A DNA stretch of 64,000 bases from Bradyrhizobium sp. CCGB01 (GCF_024199795.1 NZ_JANADK010000001.1:8184001-8248000); one strand, 5' to 3'; positions 17,554 through 26,770 are shown, counted from the first letter of the stretch. The notes: generated by a model from the letters alone, not told the origin. Numbers and translations: made by a program.

Positions 17554-18783
17554 CTAGACCTGTACATCATCATAGTTGAATCCCATGTTGGACGCCGCAT
17601 TAACGACGCCGTGGTAATCGATACAGTCTCGAACACGCGGTTGCAGGCCCGGCGCCGCGATGTAGGGCGATGTTGCCAAGGGTCCGCCCGGTGCCGTCGA
17701 TGGACGGGTGGGGTCGGTGGCATTGGTGATGCCGTTCCAGGGCCACATGGTGTCGTTCAGTCTGTGGCCCGGCCGACTGGTCGGTCTATCATCGAATGAT
17801 GATGCGACTCCTGGGTCGAAGCGGCCGTTCTGACGTTGCCATTTTGCCCACAACCGATCGACGTTGCAGTGAAGCAGGAAAAACAGCGGGTCTTTTGCCG
17901 CGGTCGGTGGGTCGTGGATGGAACCGCCAAAGCTGATATGCGCGAGCCCGTGCGGGTCACCTTCCATGCTCCGGAACACGCGAAACTGATTGCCGAGTGC
18001 CAGCGTCTGCGCCTCATTCATAAGATTGGGCGGAGCCTGCGAGGTGGGAAAGTCCGGTCTGCGTTTGACCCCTGGCGTGTTGTCCGTTTGCCAGAATTCC
18101 AGCGGGTTGCCGTTGCGGAATTTCACGGTGCCATTCGCGTCGGACTCCCCGAGGAAGTCGCGTGTGAAAATGTTCGGAGCGGGTTGGTCGAAGCGCCAGT
18201 AGGGCAGTGGCACGCTCGGATCAATTGCTTGAAGCTCGCGCTCAAGGTCGAGCAGATAGGCGCGATGCCAGGGCAAGAAGCCAGGCGCGGCGTGCGCCTG
18301 GAAATAGCCGGGCTCCTTGTGCATGTTGTTGAAATCTGCGAATCGCCCGAGCCCCTGATTATTGAGCTTGGCGAACGCCGCGATGAACCGGTCGCGCTCA
18401 CCATTGGTGAGATTGTTGGCGTTCTTGCGGATGCGCACCATCAGCGCGACAGTTCCGACCAGCGTGTTTCCCACGCGAGCCTCGATCTTGACGTCGCCGT
18501 TATGGATACTCGGCCGGCCGAACTTCCCGGCCGTGAAGAACGAAACCGTCGCGCCGCTTGTCGGGACGGTCAGCGTGAGAGTGCTCGCGAACGCTCCGGT
18601 TGTGCCGCTGCGGAACCTGACCGCGCCGCCATTTGCCGCCGATACACCGGCGATCCTTACGCTGACGGTTGGCGCATTGGTGCCGATGGGATTGGTCACA
18701 CGAATCCGGCACGGAGACGGTGACCATGTAACGAACCGTGCCTCTGGAGCGATGCTGTTATTAATCTGCAGTTCGACGTCCAT
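17554..18783 (-). CDS. Tyrosinase-family dicopper oxidase with N-terminal beta domain
   Basis: A 409-residue type 3 copper protein. The ATG at 18783 (MDVELQINNS) has GGGAGGG upstream. Residues 1-120 form a beta-rich Ig-like region. The catalytic core (about 125-395) has CuA ligands His155, His164 and His173 (MHKEP, QAHAAPGFLPWHR) and CuB ligands His278, His282 and His305 (DPHGLAHISF, DPLFFLLHCNVDRLW). Tyrosinases oxidise phenols to o-quinones. No signal peptide is seen, so it is cytosolic or exported through a partner. It heads an operon with a HEAT-repeat protein and a HEAT/SCO fusion, both unusual companions. Lower GC than neighbouring genes hints at horizontal acquisition. Confidence 0.92.
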   Translation of the reverse strand: MDVELQINNSIAPEARFVTWSPSPCRIRVTNPIGTNAPTVSVRIAGVSAANGGAVRFRSGTTGAFASTLTLTVPTSGATVSFFTAGKFGRPSIHNGDVKIEARVGNTLVGTVALMVRIRKNANNLTNGERDRFIAAFAKLNNQGLGRFADFNNMHKEPGYFQAHAAPGFLPWHRAYLLDLERELQAIDPSVPLPYWRFDQPAPNIFTRDFLGESDANGTVKFRNGNPLEFWQTDNTPGVKRRPDFPTSQAPPNLMNEAQTLALGNQFRVFRSMEGDPHGLAHISFGGSIHDPPTAAKDPLFFLLHCNVDRLWAKWQRQNGRFDPGVASSFDDRPTSRPGHRLNDTMWPWNGITNATDPTRPSTAPGGPLATSPYIAAPGLQPRVRDCIDYHGVVNAASNMGFNYDDVQV

Positions 18784-18979
18784 GATTATGCCCTCCCGAA
18801 GTCTGGACGGCCTAAACGGCATTCTCCGCGAGTAACGAATAAAACTACAACCCTGTTGTGCGAATAGCAAGGCGATCAGTCGTCGCAGGTCAGCTCTTGG
18901 CCCAAGGCCGAGAGGCTGCGTCCGCTTCACCGTCAACTTCCGAAAGCAAAAGGGACGCGACGAAGTATGAGTGCACGCC

Positions 18980-20716
18980 CTAGCGCGGCAGCAGGTTCGT
19001 CTTCGCGAGGTCGAGCACCTCGTCGCCGCGGCCGTTCATCACTGCACGCAAGACCCAGAGGCTGAAACCCTTGATCTGCTCGGGCGTGATGGTCGGCGGC
19101 ATCGACAGCTCCTGCTTGGCGGTGACGACGTCGAGCAGCGCCGGCCCGTTGTGCGCGAGCATCTCCTTCATGGCGCCCGGGAGCTCGCCGGGATCTTCGA
19201 CGCGCCTGGCAAAGATGCCCATCGCGCGCGCCATCGCCGCGAAGTCCGGGTTCTCCAGATCGACATTGGTATCGACGAAGCCCGCAGCTTTCATCTCCAG
19301 CGCGACGAAGCCGAGCACGCCATTGTTGAAGACCACCACCTTTACCGGCAGCTTCATCTGCGTCAGCGTGATCAGGTCGCCCATCAGCATGGTGAAGCCG
19401 CCGTCACCCGACAGCGAGATCACCTGACGACCGGGCTGCGAGGCCTGCGCGCCGATCGCCTGCGGCATGGCGTTGGCCATCGAGCCGTGCACGAAGGAGC
19501 CGATCAGCCGGCGACGGCCGTTCATGTCGAGATAGCGCGCGGCCCACACCGTCGGCGTGCCGACATCGGCGGTGAACACGGCATCGTCAGAGGCATGATC
19601 GCTGATGACCTTTGCCAGATATTGCGGATGGATCGGCTTAGCTCCCGGCGTGCCCTTCGCCAGCGAGTCCAGCCCTTCGCGCGCCTTCTTGTAGTGCGCG
19701 ATGGCATCGTCGAGATGCTTGCGCTGCGTCTTGGACTTGAGCAGCGGCAGCAGCGCCTCGATGGTGAGCCCGACGTCGCCGACGAGGCCGAGATCGATCC
19801 TGCACCGCCGTCCCAGATTCTCCGGGCGGATGTCGATCTGCGCGATCTGGCAATCGCTGGGGAAGAATTGCTTGTAGGGAAAATCAGTGCCGAGCATCAC
19901 GAGCGCGTCGCAGGCGTGCATGGCGGCGTAGCCCGAGGAGAAGCCGATGAAGCCGGTCATGCCGACGTCGTAGGGATTATCGTATTCGACATGCTCCTTG
20001 CCGCCGAGCGCATGCACGATCGGGCTCTTCAAGGTCTCCGCAAGCTGCATCAGCGGCGCGTGCGCGCCGGCACAACCGCGACCGCAGAACAGGGTGATGC
20101 GCTCGGCGCCGTTGAGGAGATCCGATAGCGCCTTCAGTTCATCGGCCTGCGGCACGACTTTTGGCGCCGCCAGCGCGAGCCCGCGCGTCGTCGACAGCGC
20201 GCGCTTGGGCGCGGCGCGGAAGGCGACGTCTCCGGGCATCGCGACGACCGCAACACCGCGCATTCCGACGGCTGCACGGATCGCGTTCTCCAGCACGAAA
20301 GGAAGCTGGCTCGCATCCGAGATCAGTTCGCAATAATGGCTGCATTCGCGGAAAAGGTCTTGCGGATGGGTTTCCTGGAAATAGCCGCCGCCGATCTCCG
20401 CCGAGGGGATCTGCGCCGCGATCGCCAGCACGGGGACGCGGCTGCGATGCGCGTCGAACAGGCCGTTGATCAGGTGCAGATTGCCCGGACCGCAGGAGCC
20501 CGCGCAGACCGCGAGGCTTCCCGTCATCTCGGCGTCGCCGGCAGCGGCGAACGCCGCGACCTCCTCGTGCCGGACATGAATCCATTCGATCGTGCCACGG
20601 CGGCGCAGCGCCTCGGTGATCGCGTTCAGGCTGTCGCCGACGATGCCATAGATGCGCTTGACGCCGGCCTGCTCGAGCGTTGCCACGAACAGATCGGCCA
20701 CGTTGTTGATCGCCAT
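18980..20716 (-). CDS. poxB: Thiamine-diphosphate-dependent pyruvate oxidase/dehydrogenase (PoxB-like)
   Basis: A 578-residue ThDP enzyme of the PoxB/acetolactate synthase superfamily. The N-terminal domain has the activating Glu in [11 protein letters not shown] and the GDSLN motif typical of PoxB; the middle domain is FAD-binding; the C-terminal ThDP-binding GDG motif is [14 protein letters not shown], ending at VVFNN. PoxB oxidatively decarboxylates pyruvate to acetate at the membrane, passing electrons to quinone. Length matches E. coli PoxB. It is monocistronic, with an 81-base gap to the dgo genes. A glyoxylate carboligase or other decarboxylase activity is less likely. Confidence 0.88.
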   Translation of the reverse strand: MAINNVADLFVATLEQAGVKRIYGIVGDSLNAITEALRRRGTIEWIHVRHEEVAAFAAAGDAEMTGSLAVCAGSCGPGNLHLINGLFDAHRSRVPVLAIAAQIPSAEIGGGYFQETHPQDLFRECSHYCELISDASQLPFVLENAIRAAVGMRGVAVVAMPGDVAFRAAPKRALSTTRGLALAAPKVVPQADELKALSDLLNGAERITLFCGRGCAGAHAPLMQLAETLKSPIVHALGGKEHVEYDNPYDVGMTGFIGFSSGYAAMHACDALVMLGTDFPYKQFFPSDCQIAQIDIRPENLGRRCRIDLGLVGDVGLTIEALLPLLKSKTQRKHLDDAIAHYKKAREGLDSLAKGTPGAKPIHPQYLAKVISDHASDDAVFTADVGTPTVWAARYLDMNGRRRLIGSFVHGSMANAMPQAIGAQASQPGRQVISLSGDGGFTMLMGDLITLTQMKLPVKVVVFNNGVLGFVALEMKAAGFVDTNVDLENPDFAAMARAMGIFARRVEDPGELPGAMKEMLAHNGPALLDVVTAKQELSMPPTITPEQIKGFSLWVLRAVMNGRGDEVLDLAKTNLLPR

Positions 20717-20797
20717 GTCGGTCTCCTGATCTCACCGGTAGCAGCAAGATAGGATAACGCACGACCGCGACGCCATCACGGCTTGTTTATTGCGGGC

Positions 20798-21430
20798 TCA
20801 GTCTTTCGCAATCGCCCGATCATAGGCCGTGATCGTCAATTTCGCGCGAGAAGCCACATCGGCCGCCGACATGCCGGGCTTGTAGAGGCTGGAGCCGAGC
20901 CCGAAAGCGGTCACGCCGCCCTTGATGTACTCAGCAAAATTCTGATCGGAGACGCCGCCGACGGCGGCGATCATCACGCCGGCCGGCAGCACGGCGCGGA
21001 TCGCGGCAATGCCGGAGGCGCCGAGCACGCTCGCCGGAAAGAATTTCAGGCCCGACGCGCCGGAGCGCGCGGCAAGCAGAGCCTCGGTCGGCGAGAACAC
21101 GCCCGGCAACGTCACCATGCCGTGCTGGTGCGCGCGCGCCAGCACCTCGGTGTCGACATTCGGCGAGACCATCAGCTTGCCGCCAGCATCATTGAGACGG
21201 TCGACATCTGCAGCGGTCAGCACCGTGCCGGCGCCGATCAGCACGCCCGCCGACGCCTGCTTCACGGCGGTGGCGATCGAACGGAACGGATCGGGCGAGT
21301 TCAGGGGAATCTCGATCGCGGTCATGCCGGCCTCGATCAGCACGCCGACGATGGCTTCGGTCTCCTCCGGCTTGACGCCGCGCAGGATCGCGACCAGCGG
21401 CCGCTTCATCGGCGGAAAGGGAACGCTCAT
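20798..21430 (-). CDS. dgoA: 2-dehydro-3-deoxy-6-phosphogalactonate aldolase
   Basis: A 210-residue KDPG/KDPGal aldolase. The Schiff-base Lys lies in SGLKFFPAS, with AIEIPLNSPDP and LIGAGTVLT as family motifs. It splits 2-keto-3-deoxy-6-phosphogalactonate into pyruvate and glyceraldehyde 3-phosphate. The ATG at 21430 (MSVPFPPMKR) is the natural start, 13 bases after dgoK. Pairing with dgoK identifies it as DgoA and not the Entner-Doudoroff Eda. Confidence 0.93.
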   Translation of the reverse strand: MSVPFPPMKRPLVAILRGVKPEETEAIVGVLIEAGMTAIEIPLNSPDPFRSIATAVKQASAGVLIGAGTVLTAADVDRLNDAGGKLMVSPNVDTEVLARAHQHGMVTLPGVFSPTEALLAARSGASGLKFFPASVLGASGIAAIRAVLPAGVMIAAVGGVSDQNFAEYIKGGVTAFGLGSSLYKPGMSAADVASRAKLTITAYDRAIAKD

Positions 21431-21443
21431 CTCAAAAATCCTT

Positions 21444-22358
21444 CTACTTCGTCCAGATCGCTGCAGCCGCCATCGACAGGCCGCCGCGGACGGCTTCATC
21501 GGCATCGATCGGCTGCACAGTGACCGACAGCGCATCGAAAGCGAGCCGGTACAGCATCGCGAGCCGCCCCGAGGCAATCAGCGTGATGCCTGTTTTCGGC
21601 ACAGTGCCGGAGAGCCCCGCCGCCAGCTCGACGCCGATCAACGTGCCCGACAGTGTCTCGCGCGCGGCAGCCGGCGTGCCGCCGAACAAGAGCTGCCGCG
21701 ACCGCGCGCCGAACAGGAGATTAGCCGCAAAGGCAGGCGCTTCGTACGCGGCTTTCACGGCCGCCTTGAAGCTCGCGACATCCTCGGCGTCGTCGGCGCC
21801 GGCGACCGCGAGCGACAGGATCGTCTCGCGCGAGACCACGCTGAAGAGCTCGCCCGTCATGAAGGTGGAAAAATGCGCGACCGTGCCATCCTTCACGCGC
21901 ACCCATTTCGAATGCGTGCCGGGCATGCAGACCAGCGCCTCGCCGGCGGCATCAAAGCCGAGCGCGCCGAGCAGCTGTGTCTCCTCGCCGCGCATCACGT
22001 CCGGCGCCCTGGCGTCGCGCTGCGCGATACCCGGCAGGATGCGGACGTCGCGCACTTCGCCCGGCACGCGGGCGGCCTGCTTCAGGACCGCAGAGAGTGG
22101 CGCCGGCGTATCGACGTAGCCGGCCTCGACCCAGCCGGTCTTGGCACCGGCCATGCCGCAGACGAGGACCGGCAGATGCTCGGGTGCCTCGACAGCCGTG
22201 AGATGCGAGTGCAGCACGGCGGGGAAGCCGGCCTTGGCCGCGGCCAGCATGCCCTCGTTGCTGCGGCGCTCGGCCAGCACCTTCCCGGCGCGATCGATCA
22301 GCCAGAGCCGGAAGCTGCTGGTGCCCCAGTCCACCGCGACATAGGCGGGTTCGGTCAT
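21444..22358 (-). CDS. dgoK: 2-dehydro-3-deoxygalactonokinase
   Basis: A 304-residue DgoK-family kinase. The N-terminal AVDWGTSSFRLW is the ATP-binding loop of this family, followed by NEGML and later CMPGTHSKWV. It phosphorylates 2-keto-3-deoxygalactonate for DgoA, so the two genes form the lower De Ley-Doudoroff galactonate pathway. The dehydratase and transporter genes are not in this window. Confidence 0.94.
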   Translation of the reverse strand: MTEPAYVAVDWGTSSFRLWLIDRAGKVLAERRSNEGMLAAAKAGFPAVLHSHLTAVEAPEHLPVLVCGMAGAKTGWVEAGYVDTPAPLSAVLKQAARVPGEVRDVRILPGIAQRDARAPDVMRGEETQLLGALGFDAAGEALVCMPGTHSKWVRVKDGTVAHFSTFMTGELFSVVSRETILSLAVAGADDAEDVASFKAAVKAAYEAPAFAANLLFGARSRQLLFGGTPAAARETLSGTLIGVELAAGLSGTVPKTGITLIASGRLAMLYRLAFDALSVTVQPIDADEAVRGGLSMAAAAIWTK

Positions 22359-22495
22359 CTCGACTTGTATCCTCGTCTCACCGGCAAGACGCCGTCTCGC
22401 GACAATGAGACGGCTCCTTTCAAATCCGCCCCGGGATATCGGCTATTGCCGCCGCAAACCAGCCTTTTCTCGCGGGTCTGAGGCGCGAGATGCGC

Positions 22496-22510
22496 TGGCA
22501 CACCGCTTGC
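22496..22510 (+). promoter_or_regulatory. Sigma-54 (-24/-12) promoter, upstream copy
   Basis: TGGCACACCGCTTGC matches the RpoN consensus TGGCAC-N5-TTGC, with GG and GC ten bases apart. An identical 15-mer lies 22 bases downstream. Both precede the luciferase-like monooxygenase gene. The base after TTGC is G here, less favourable than in the second copy. Confidence 0.65.
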
Positions 22511-22517
22511 GAAGCGG

Positions 22518-22532
22518 TGGCACACCGCTTGC
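22518..22532 (+). promoter_or_regulatory. Sigma-54 (-24/-12) promoter, downstream copy
   Basis: A second exact TGGCACACCGCTTGC, followed by TAAA, which fits the preferred T after TTGC. Transcription would start near 22544, giving a leader of about 55 bases before the ATG at 22599. A CCGCTTGCGAAGCGG palindrome at 22503-22517 links the two copies and could be an artefact of the duplication. An AcoR-type sigma-54 activator is encoded 4 kb away. Confidence 0.72.
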
Positions 22533-22598
22533 TAAAGCCGTCTTGTTCAAGTCCAGGAACGCGCAACAAGACGCGTCAACATCAGATGAGGAAACCCA

Positions 22599-23696
22599 AT
22601 GGAGATCGGCTATTTCACGATGCCTTCGCATCCGCCGGAATGCGGCCTGAAGGAAGGACACGACTGGGACCTGCAGGTCCTGCGCTGGCTCGACGAGCTC
22701 GGCTATCAGGAAGCCTGGATCGGCGAGCACCACACCGCGCCCTGGGAACCCAATCCCACGCCGGACCTGCTGATCGCACAGGCACTGATGCAGACCAAGC
22801 GCTTGCGCATCGGACCGGGCGGCTTCCTGCTGCCCTACCATCACCCGGCCGAACTCGCCAACCGCGTCGCGATGCTCGATCATCTCTCCGAAGGCCGGCT
22901 CAATTTCGGCGTTGCGGCATCGGGGCTACCGAGCGACTGGGCGATGTTCAACGTCGACGGCATGAGCGGGCAGAACCGCGACATGACCCGCGAGGCGCTG
23001 GAGATCATCCTGAAGCTTTGGTCTGATCCCGCACCCTTCACCTACAAGGGCAAGTTCTGGACGGTGACCAAGCCGGACACGATGTTCGACTTCCTCAAGC
23101 CTCACATCAAGCCGTTGCAGGCGCCGCATCCGCCAATCGGCGTTGCCGGGCTGTCGAAGAACTCGGACACCCTGAAGCTCGCCGGCGAGCGCGGCTTCAT
23201 TCCGATGAGCCTCAACCTCAATCCGGCCTATGTCGGCAGCCATTGGGACTCCGTGGAAATCGGCGCCGCCAAGACCGGCCGCAAGCCGAACCGCGCGGAC
23301 TGGCGGCTGGTGCGCGAGGTGTTCGTCGCCGACACCGACGAGGAGGCCTGGAAGCTCTCGACCGGCGACATGATGGGCCGGATGATGGGTGAGTACTTCT
23401 TGCCGCTGCTCGGCCATTTCGGCTTCAAGGACTATCTGAAGCACGCGCCCGATGTGCCCGACAGCGACGTCACCGTCGAATATTGCGCCAAGCGGAACTG
23501 GGTCGTCGGCTCGCCCGCGACCGTCGCCGAGAAGATCGAGAAGATCTACGACGAGGTCGGCGGCTTCGGCGTGCTCTGCGTGTTCGGCTTCGACTACAAG
23601 CACAAGCCGGAAGCCTGGCACCACTCGCTCTCGCTCCTGAAGAACGAGGTGATGCCGCGCCTGAAGCATCTCGGCTCCGCGCAGAAGGCAGCTTGA
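22599..23696 (+). CDS. Luciferase-like flavin-dependent monooxygenase (LLM class)
   Basis: A 365-residue bacterial-luciferase-fold oxidoreductase (MEIGYFTMPSHPPE at the start; WIGEHHTAPWEPNP is the typical EHH motif near residue 40; LRIGPGGFLLPYHHP follows). These enzymes use reduced flavin and O2 to oxygenate alkanes, terpenes or other organics. The flavin reductase gene 57 bases downstream supplies reduced flavin, so this is a two-component system. GAGGAAA precedes the ATG. Two sigma-54 type promoters lie upstream. The substrate is unknown. Confidence 0.9.
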   Translation: MEIGYFTMPSHPPECGLKEGHDWDLQVLRWLDELGYQEAWIGEHHTAPWEPNPTPDLLIAQALMQTKRLRIGPGGFLLPYHHPAELANRVAMLDHLSEGRLNFGVAASGLPSDWAMFNVDGMSGQNRDMTREALEIILKLWSDPAPFTYKGKFWTVTKPDTMFDFLKPHIKPLQAPHPPIGVAGLSKNSDTLKLAGERGFIPMSLNLNPAYVGSHWDSVEIGAAKTGRKPNRADWRLVREVFVADTDEEAWKLSTGDMMGRMMGEYFLPLLGHFGFKDYLKHAPDVPDSDVTVEYCAKRNWVVGSPATVAEKIEKIYDEVGGFGVLCVFGFDYKHKPEAWHHSLSLLKNEVMPRLKHLGSAQKAA

Positions 23697-23753
23697 CCCG
23701 AGGCGGGTGCGGCGCGAATCTGCCGCACCCGCATTCATTTCGGAGATTTCCGC

Positions 23754-24308
23754 GTGAGCGTCGACGCAAAGGATTTCAAGCAGGCCATGCGCCAATGCGC
23801 CGGCGCGGTCGCGCTGGTGACGGTCGGCGCCGAGCACGGCACGCGCACCGGGCTGACGGTGACGTCGGCCTGCTCGCTGTCGGACAATCCGCCGTCGCTG
23901 ATCGTCTGCGTCAACCGCAACGCCAGCGCACATGCGCGAATCCGCGAGGAGGGCGCCTTCGCGATCAATTTCCTGCACGAGGATCACGCGGGGCTGGCGC
24001 TGACCTTCAGCGGCCAGAAGGGCGTCAACGGCGACGACCGGTTTGCGTTCGGGCAATGGACGCGCGGGGTGACCGGCGCCCCGGTGCTGACGGATGCGGT
24101 CGCGGCCTTCGACTGCGTGCTGGCCCAGGAGTTCGAGACGACAACGCATTCGATCTTCGTCGGCGAGGTCCGCAGCGCGTCGCATTCGGCCACGGCGAAA
24201 CCGCTGGTCTATCTGCGCGGCCATTTTCATACCCCGCAGGAAATCCGTGAGACCGCGTCGCTCGGCGACCTCGATGCCCGTCATCTGAGCTGGACGGACT
24301 TCTCCTGA
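23754..24308 (+). CDS. Flavin reductase (two-component monooxygenase partner)
   Basis: A 184-residue flavin reductase-like protein, GTG start at 23754 with GGAG upstream. Typical family motifs are FKQAMRQCAGAVALVTVG, then GLTVTSACSLSDNPPSLIVC and FAINFLHEDH. It reduces FMN or FAD with NAD(P)H for the monooxygenase encoded directly upstream. It ends one base before the convergent flavoprotein gene. Confidence 0.92.
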   Translation: MSVDAKDFKQAMRQCAGAVALVTVGAEHGTRTGLTVTSACSLSDNPPSLIVCVNRNASAHARIREEGAFAINFLHEDHAGLALTFSGQKGVNGDDRFAFGQWTRGVTGAPVLTDAVAAFDCVLAQEFETTTHSIFVGEVRSASHSATAKPLVYLRGHFHTPQEIRETASLGDLDARHLSWTDFS

Positions 24309-24309
24309 T

Positions 24310-25734
24310 CTAGAACAGATCATATCCGGGCGTGAGAATGCCGCCCGGGTCGTGACGGTGCTTTGCCTCGCGCAGCAGCGGCCATCGCGGGCCGAAATGA
24401 TCCATCCAATCCGGTGGCGACATCGCAAGCGCGCTGACCGGATACAGCATGCCGCCGGCGCTGCGAATGCGATCGTAAACTGCACGATTGCGCGCGACCT
24501 GCCGGTCCGCATTCGCCTTGTCTGGCGATGCCGGAATGCGGATGAGATTGAACGGGAAGACGACGGGTTCGTCGGGCAGCCTAAGCAGAGGCGTACGGCA
24601 GCTGCCCGTGAACATCGGATAGTAGGTGATCCGCCCGAACGGGCCGAGATCATCACTGTTCAACCCGGCAATGACCTTGTTGGCGACCGCCAGCGCGTTG
24701 CTGCCGCGTAGATAGGTCAGCAGCCAGGGATGCGGATTGAACCATTGGCCGTTTGACCGCAGCAGCTTCTCGAGCTTGGCAAATGCATTGGCGTCATCGC
24801 CGAAGGTCAGGTCGGAGACGATCTCGTGCTTGTCGGCCAGGCCCGCCAGCAAGGCCTTGTCGTCGGGAGGCGTGCTGCTGTCATAGAACACGCCCGCTTC
24901 CATCTGATAGCGCCAGCTGCCCGCGCCATCGGGCACGACAGCGCCCTGCAACTGATCGAAGCGCGCGTCGCCCAGGGCGCGCCGCTGATCGACGGTCAGT
25001 GAATCCAGATCGGTATAGTGCAGTAGATAACGCCTGACGCGTTCTGGTGCGCGCATCAATCGAAGTGTTGCTCTGGTGATGATGGCGCATTGCGCGAGCC
25101 CGGCCCGAACGGCATCGAAGAGCTCGGCATGCGCGGTCGGAGAGCAGGTCAGCTCCACACCCTCGCCGGTGACAATGTCGAGTTCCAGAACCTGGTCGGT
25201 CTGCAGACCGTGGCGAGACGAAGACCCGCCGATCCCGCCGACGGCGAGCGTGCCGCCGACGGACAGGCCAAGGTAGTTGGTCAGCACCGGCGGCGCGCGC
25301 CCTTTGGCCAGGGTCGCCTCCAGCACCGCGTGCCAGGTCGCACCGGCATCGACCACGACACGATCCGGTTCGACCCGGTGGATCGCCGTGAGCGCGCTGA
25401 GGTCCATTACGATGCCGTCTTCGGCCATGGCCCGGCCGTAAGTGGCATGCCCCTGCCCGCGCGCCGCAACCTTCAGCTCCTGTCGCCTTGCCCAGCGCAG
25501 GATGTCGGCGATCTCGGCGCTCGACCTGGGTTTGCAGACAACCCGTGGCTGCCTCTGAATGATGTGGCCAAAATCCTGCGCGGCGGCTGCGCGGGATTCC
25601 GCGTCGTCTAAAGGCAAGGTTTTGAGCGGCTGCGGCTCGGGCGAGCCCGGCGATTGTCCGGCAAAGGTGGCGGAAGCCAGCGTCGCGGTGACGCTGACGC
25701 CGGCGTGCAAAAGTGTCCGTCGATCGGGAGTCAT
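24310..25734 (-). CDS. Tat-exported FAD-linked oxidase resembling cytokinin dehydrogenase
   Basis: A 474-residue flavoprotein. A Tat signal (RRTLLHAGVSVTATLASA, residues 5-22) is followed by a PCMH/VAO FAD-binding domain: VVCKPRSSAEIADILRWA, ARGQGHATYGRA with His96 at the place of the covalent FAD His, and VGGTLAVGGIGGSS. The C-terminal half has cytokinin-dehydrogenase-like elements: ELDIVTGEGVEL, AIITRATLRL, NPHPWLLTYLRG, GRITYYPM and a terminal DPGGILTPGYDLF. Cytokinin dehydrogenases cleave the side chain of plant cytokinins. For a plant-associated bacterium this would be meaningful, but sugar or alditol oxidases of the same fold remain possible. A LysR gene lies upstream on the same strand. 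Confidence 0.78.
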   Translation of the reverse strand: MTPDRRTLLHAGVSVTATLASATFAGQSPGSPEPQPLKTLPLDDAESRAAAAQDFGHIIQRQPRVVCKPRSSAEIADILRWARRQELKVAARGQGHATYGRAMAEDGIVMDLSALTAIHRVEPDRVVVDAGATWHAVLEATLAKGRAPPVLTNYLGLSVGGTLAVGGIGGSSSRHGLQTDQVLELDIVTGEGVELTCSPTAHAELFDAVRAGLAQCAIITRATLRLMRAPERVRRYLLHYTDLDSLTVDQRRALGDARFDQLQGAVVPDGAGSWRYQMEAGVFYDSSTPPDDKALLAGLADKHEIVSDLTFGDDANAFAKLEKLLRSNGQWFNPHPWLLTYLRGSNALAVANKVIAGLNSDDLGPFGRITYYPMFTGSCRTPLLRLPDEPVVFPFNLIRIPASPDKANADRQVARNRAVYDRIRSAGGMLYPVSALAMSPPDWMDHFGPRWPLLREAKHRHDPGGILTPGYDLF

Positions 25735-25882
25735 GGTGCAGTCCTCCGCGCCCTCGCCGGGCGGATGGGCCCCTGCACCTCAATCTGCGATCGACCGCCC
25801 GCCGCGACAACTGGCGCATCGCGGGATAGACATTCCCGCTAATCGAGAGAATGGCGCGTCCCCGTCGCGCGCGTCGTTGCCG

Positions 25883-26770
25883 TCAAAGCCGCTCGTGCTT
25901 CAGCCTCTCCGCCAGGAGATCGACGAAGAGATGTGTCTTGGCAGGCGGTATCGCGCTTGGCGGAAACACGGCACGCACCGGCGTTCGCGGCGCCTCGAAC
26001 GCCTCCAGCACGATTTCGAATGTGCCCTGATCGACGAGATCGCGGATCTGCCAGAACGGGCCATATCCGACACCGAGGCCATGACGGGCGGCGGTATGTG
26101 CAGCCGTCATGTTGTCGGTGTGAAAGCGGCCGTTCACCTGCACGGTCGCCGCGCTGCCGTCGATCTGAAATCGCCATATGTCGGCTTCGCCCCGACCGGT
26201 CCTGCGCAGGATGCATTGATGATTAGTGAGATCATGAGGGTGATGCGGACGGCCGTGAGACTCGAAATAGGCAGGTGCTCCGTAGACGACCGTGCGCAGC
26301 TCTCCCAACCGCCGGGTCTTCAGCGAGGAGTCCGGCAACTCCCTGATCCGGACGGCAAGATCAAAGCCATCGCCGACGACATCGACAGGCTGGTCCGACA
26401 TGTTGACGTCGGCCTCGATTTGCGGAAAGCGCGCCATGAATTCGGCGACAACGGGCACCACATGGGTCGATCCGAACAGGACCGGTGCGGCAATCCGCAG
26501 AAGTCCAGAGGGCTCGACGCGCCGGTTTGCCGCTTCGAGACGCGCTTCGGTGATCTCCGTAAAGGCCGGCCTCACACGGCGATAGAACGCCAGCCCCGCT
26601 TCGGTCGCCACCGATTGCCGCGTGGTTCGCCGCACCAGTTCGACGCCGACGCTCTGTTCCAGAGCGGACAGTGCGCGGTTCACCGATTGCAATGACCGGC
26701 CCAGTTGCCGCGCGGCGGCCGTTTGGCTGCCGGCCTCGATGACGGCCAGGAAGACTTCGATCTCCTCCAT
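25883..26770 (-). CDS. LysR-family transcriptional regulator
   Basis: A 295-residue LysR regulator. The winged helix-turn-helix (about 1-60) shows FLAVIEAGSQTAAARQLG, then LQSVNRALSALEQSVGVELV; the C-terminal part is the substrate-binding co-inducer domain (about 85-290). The ATG at 26770 follows AGGAG; an ATG 11 codons earlier is less well placed. It lies 148 bases upstream of the cytokinin-dehydrogenase-like gene on the same strand and may control it, though LysR regulators more often face a divergent target. Confidence 0.92.
   Translation of the reverse strand: MEEIEVFLAVIEAGSQTAAARQLGRSLQSVNRALSALEQSVGVELVRRTTRQSVATEAGLAFYRRVRPAFTEITEARLEAANRRVEPSGLLRIAAPVLFGSTHVVPVVAEFMARFPQIEADVNMSDQPVDVVGDGFDLAVRIRELPDSSLKTRRLGELRTVVYGAPAYFESHGRPHHPHDLTNHQCILRRTGRGEADIWRFQIDGSAATVQVNGRFHTDNMTAAHTAARHGLGVGYGPFWQIRDLVDQGTFEIVLEAFEAPRTPVRAVFPPSAIPPAKTHLFVDLLAERLKHERL

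Noticed and set aside
22503..22517. CCGCTTGCGAAGCGG as a REP-type palindrome
   Set aside because: It arises where the first sigma-54 element meets the start of the second; the exact GG-N10-GC duplication explains it better.
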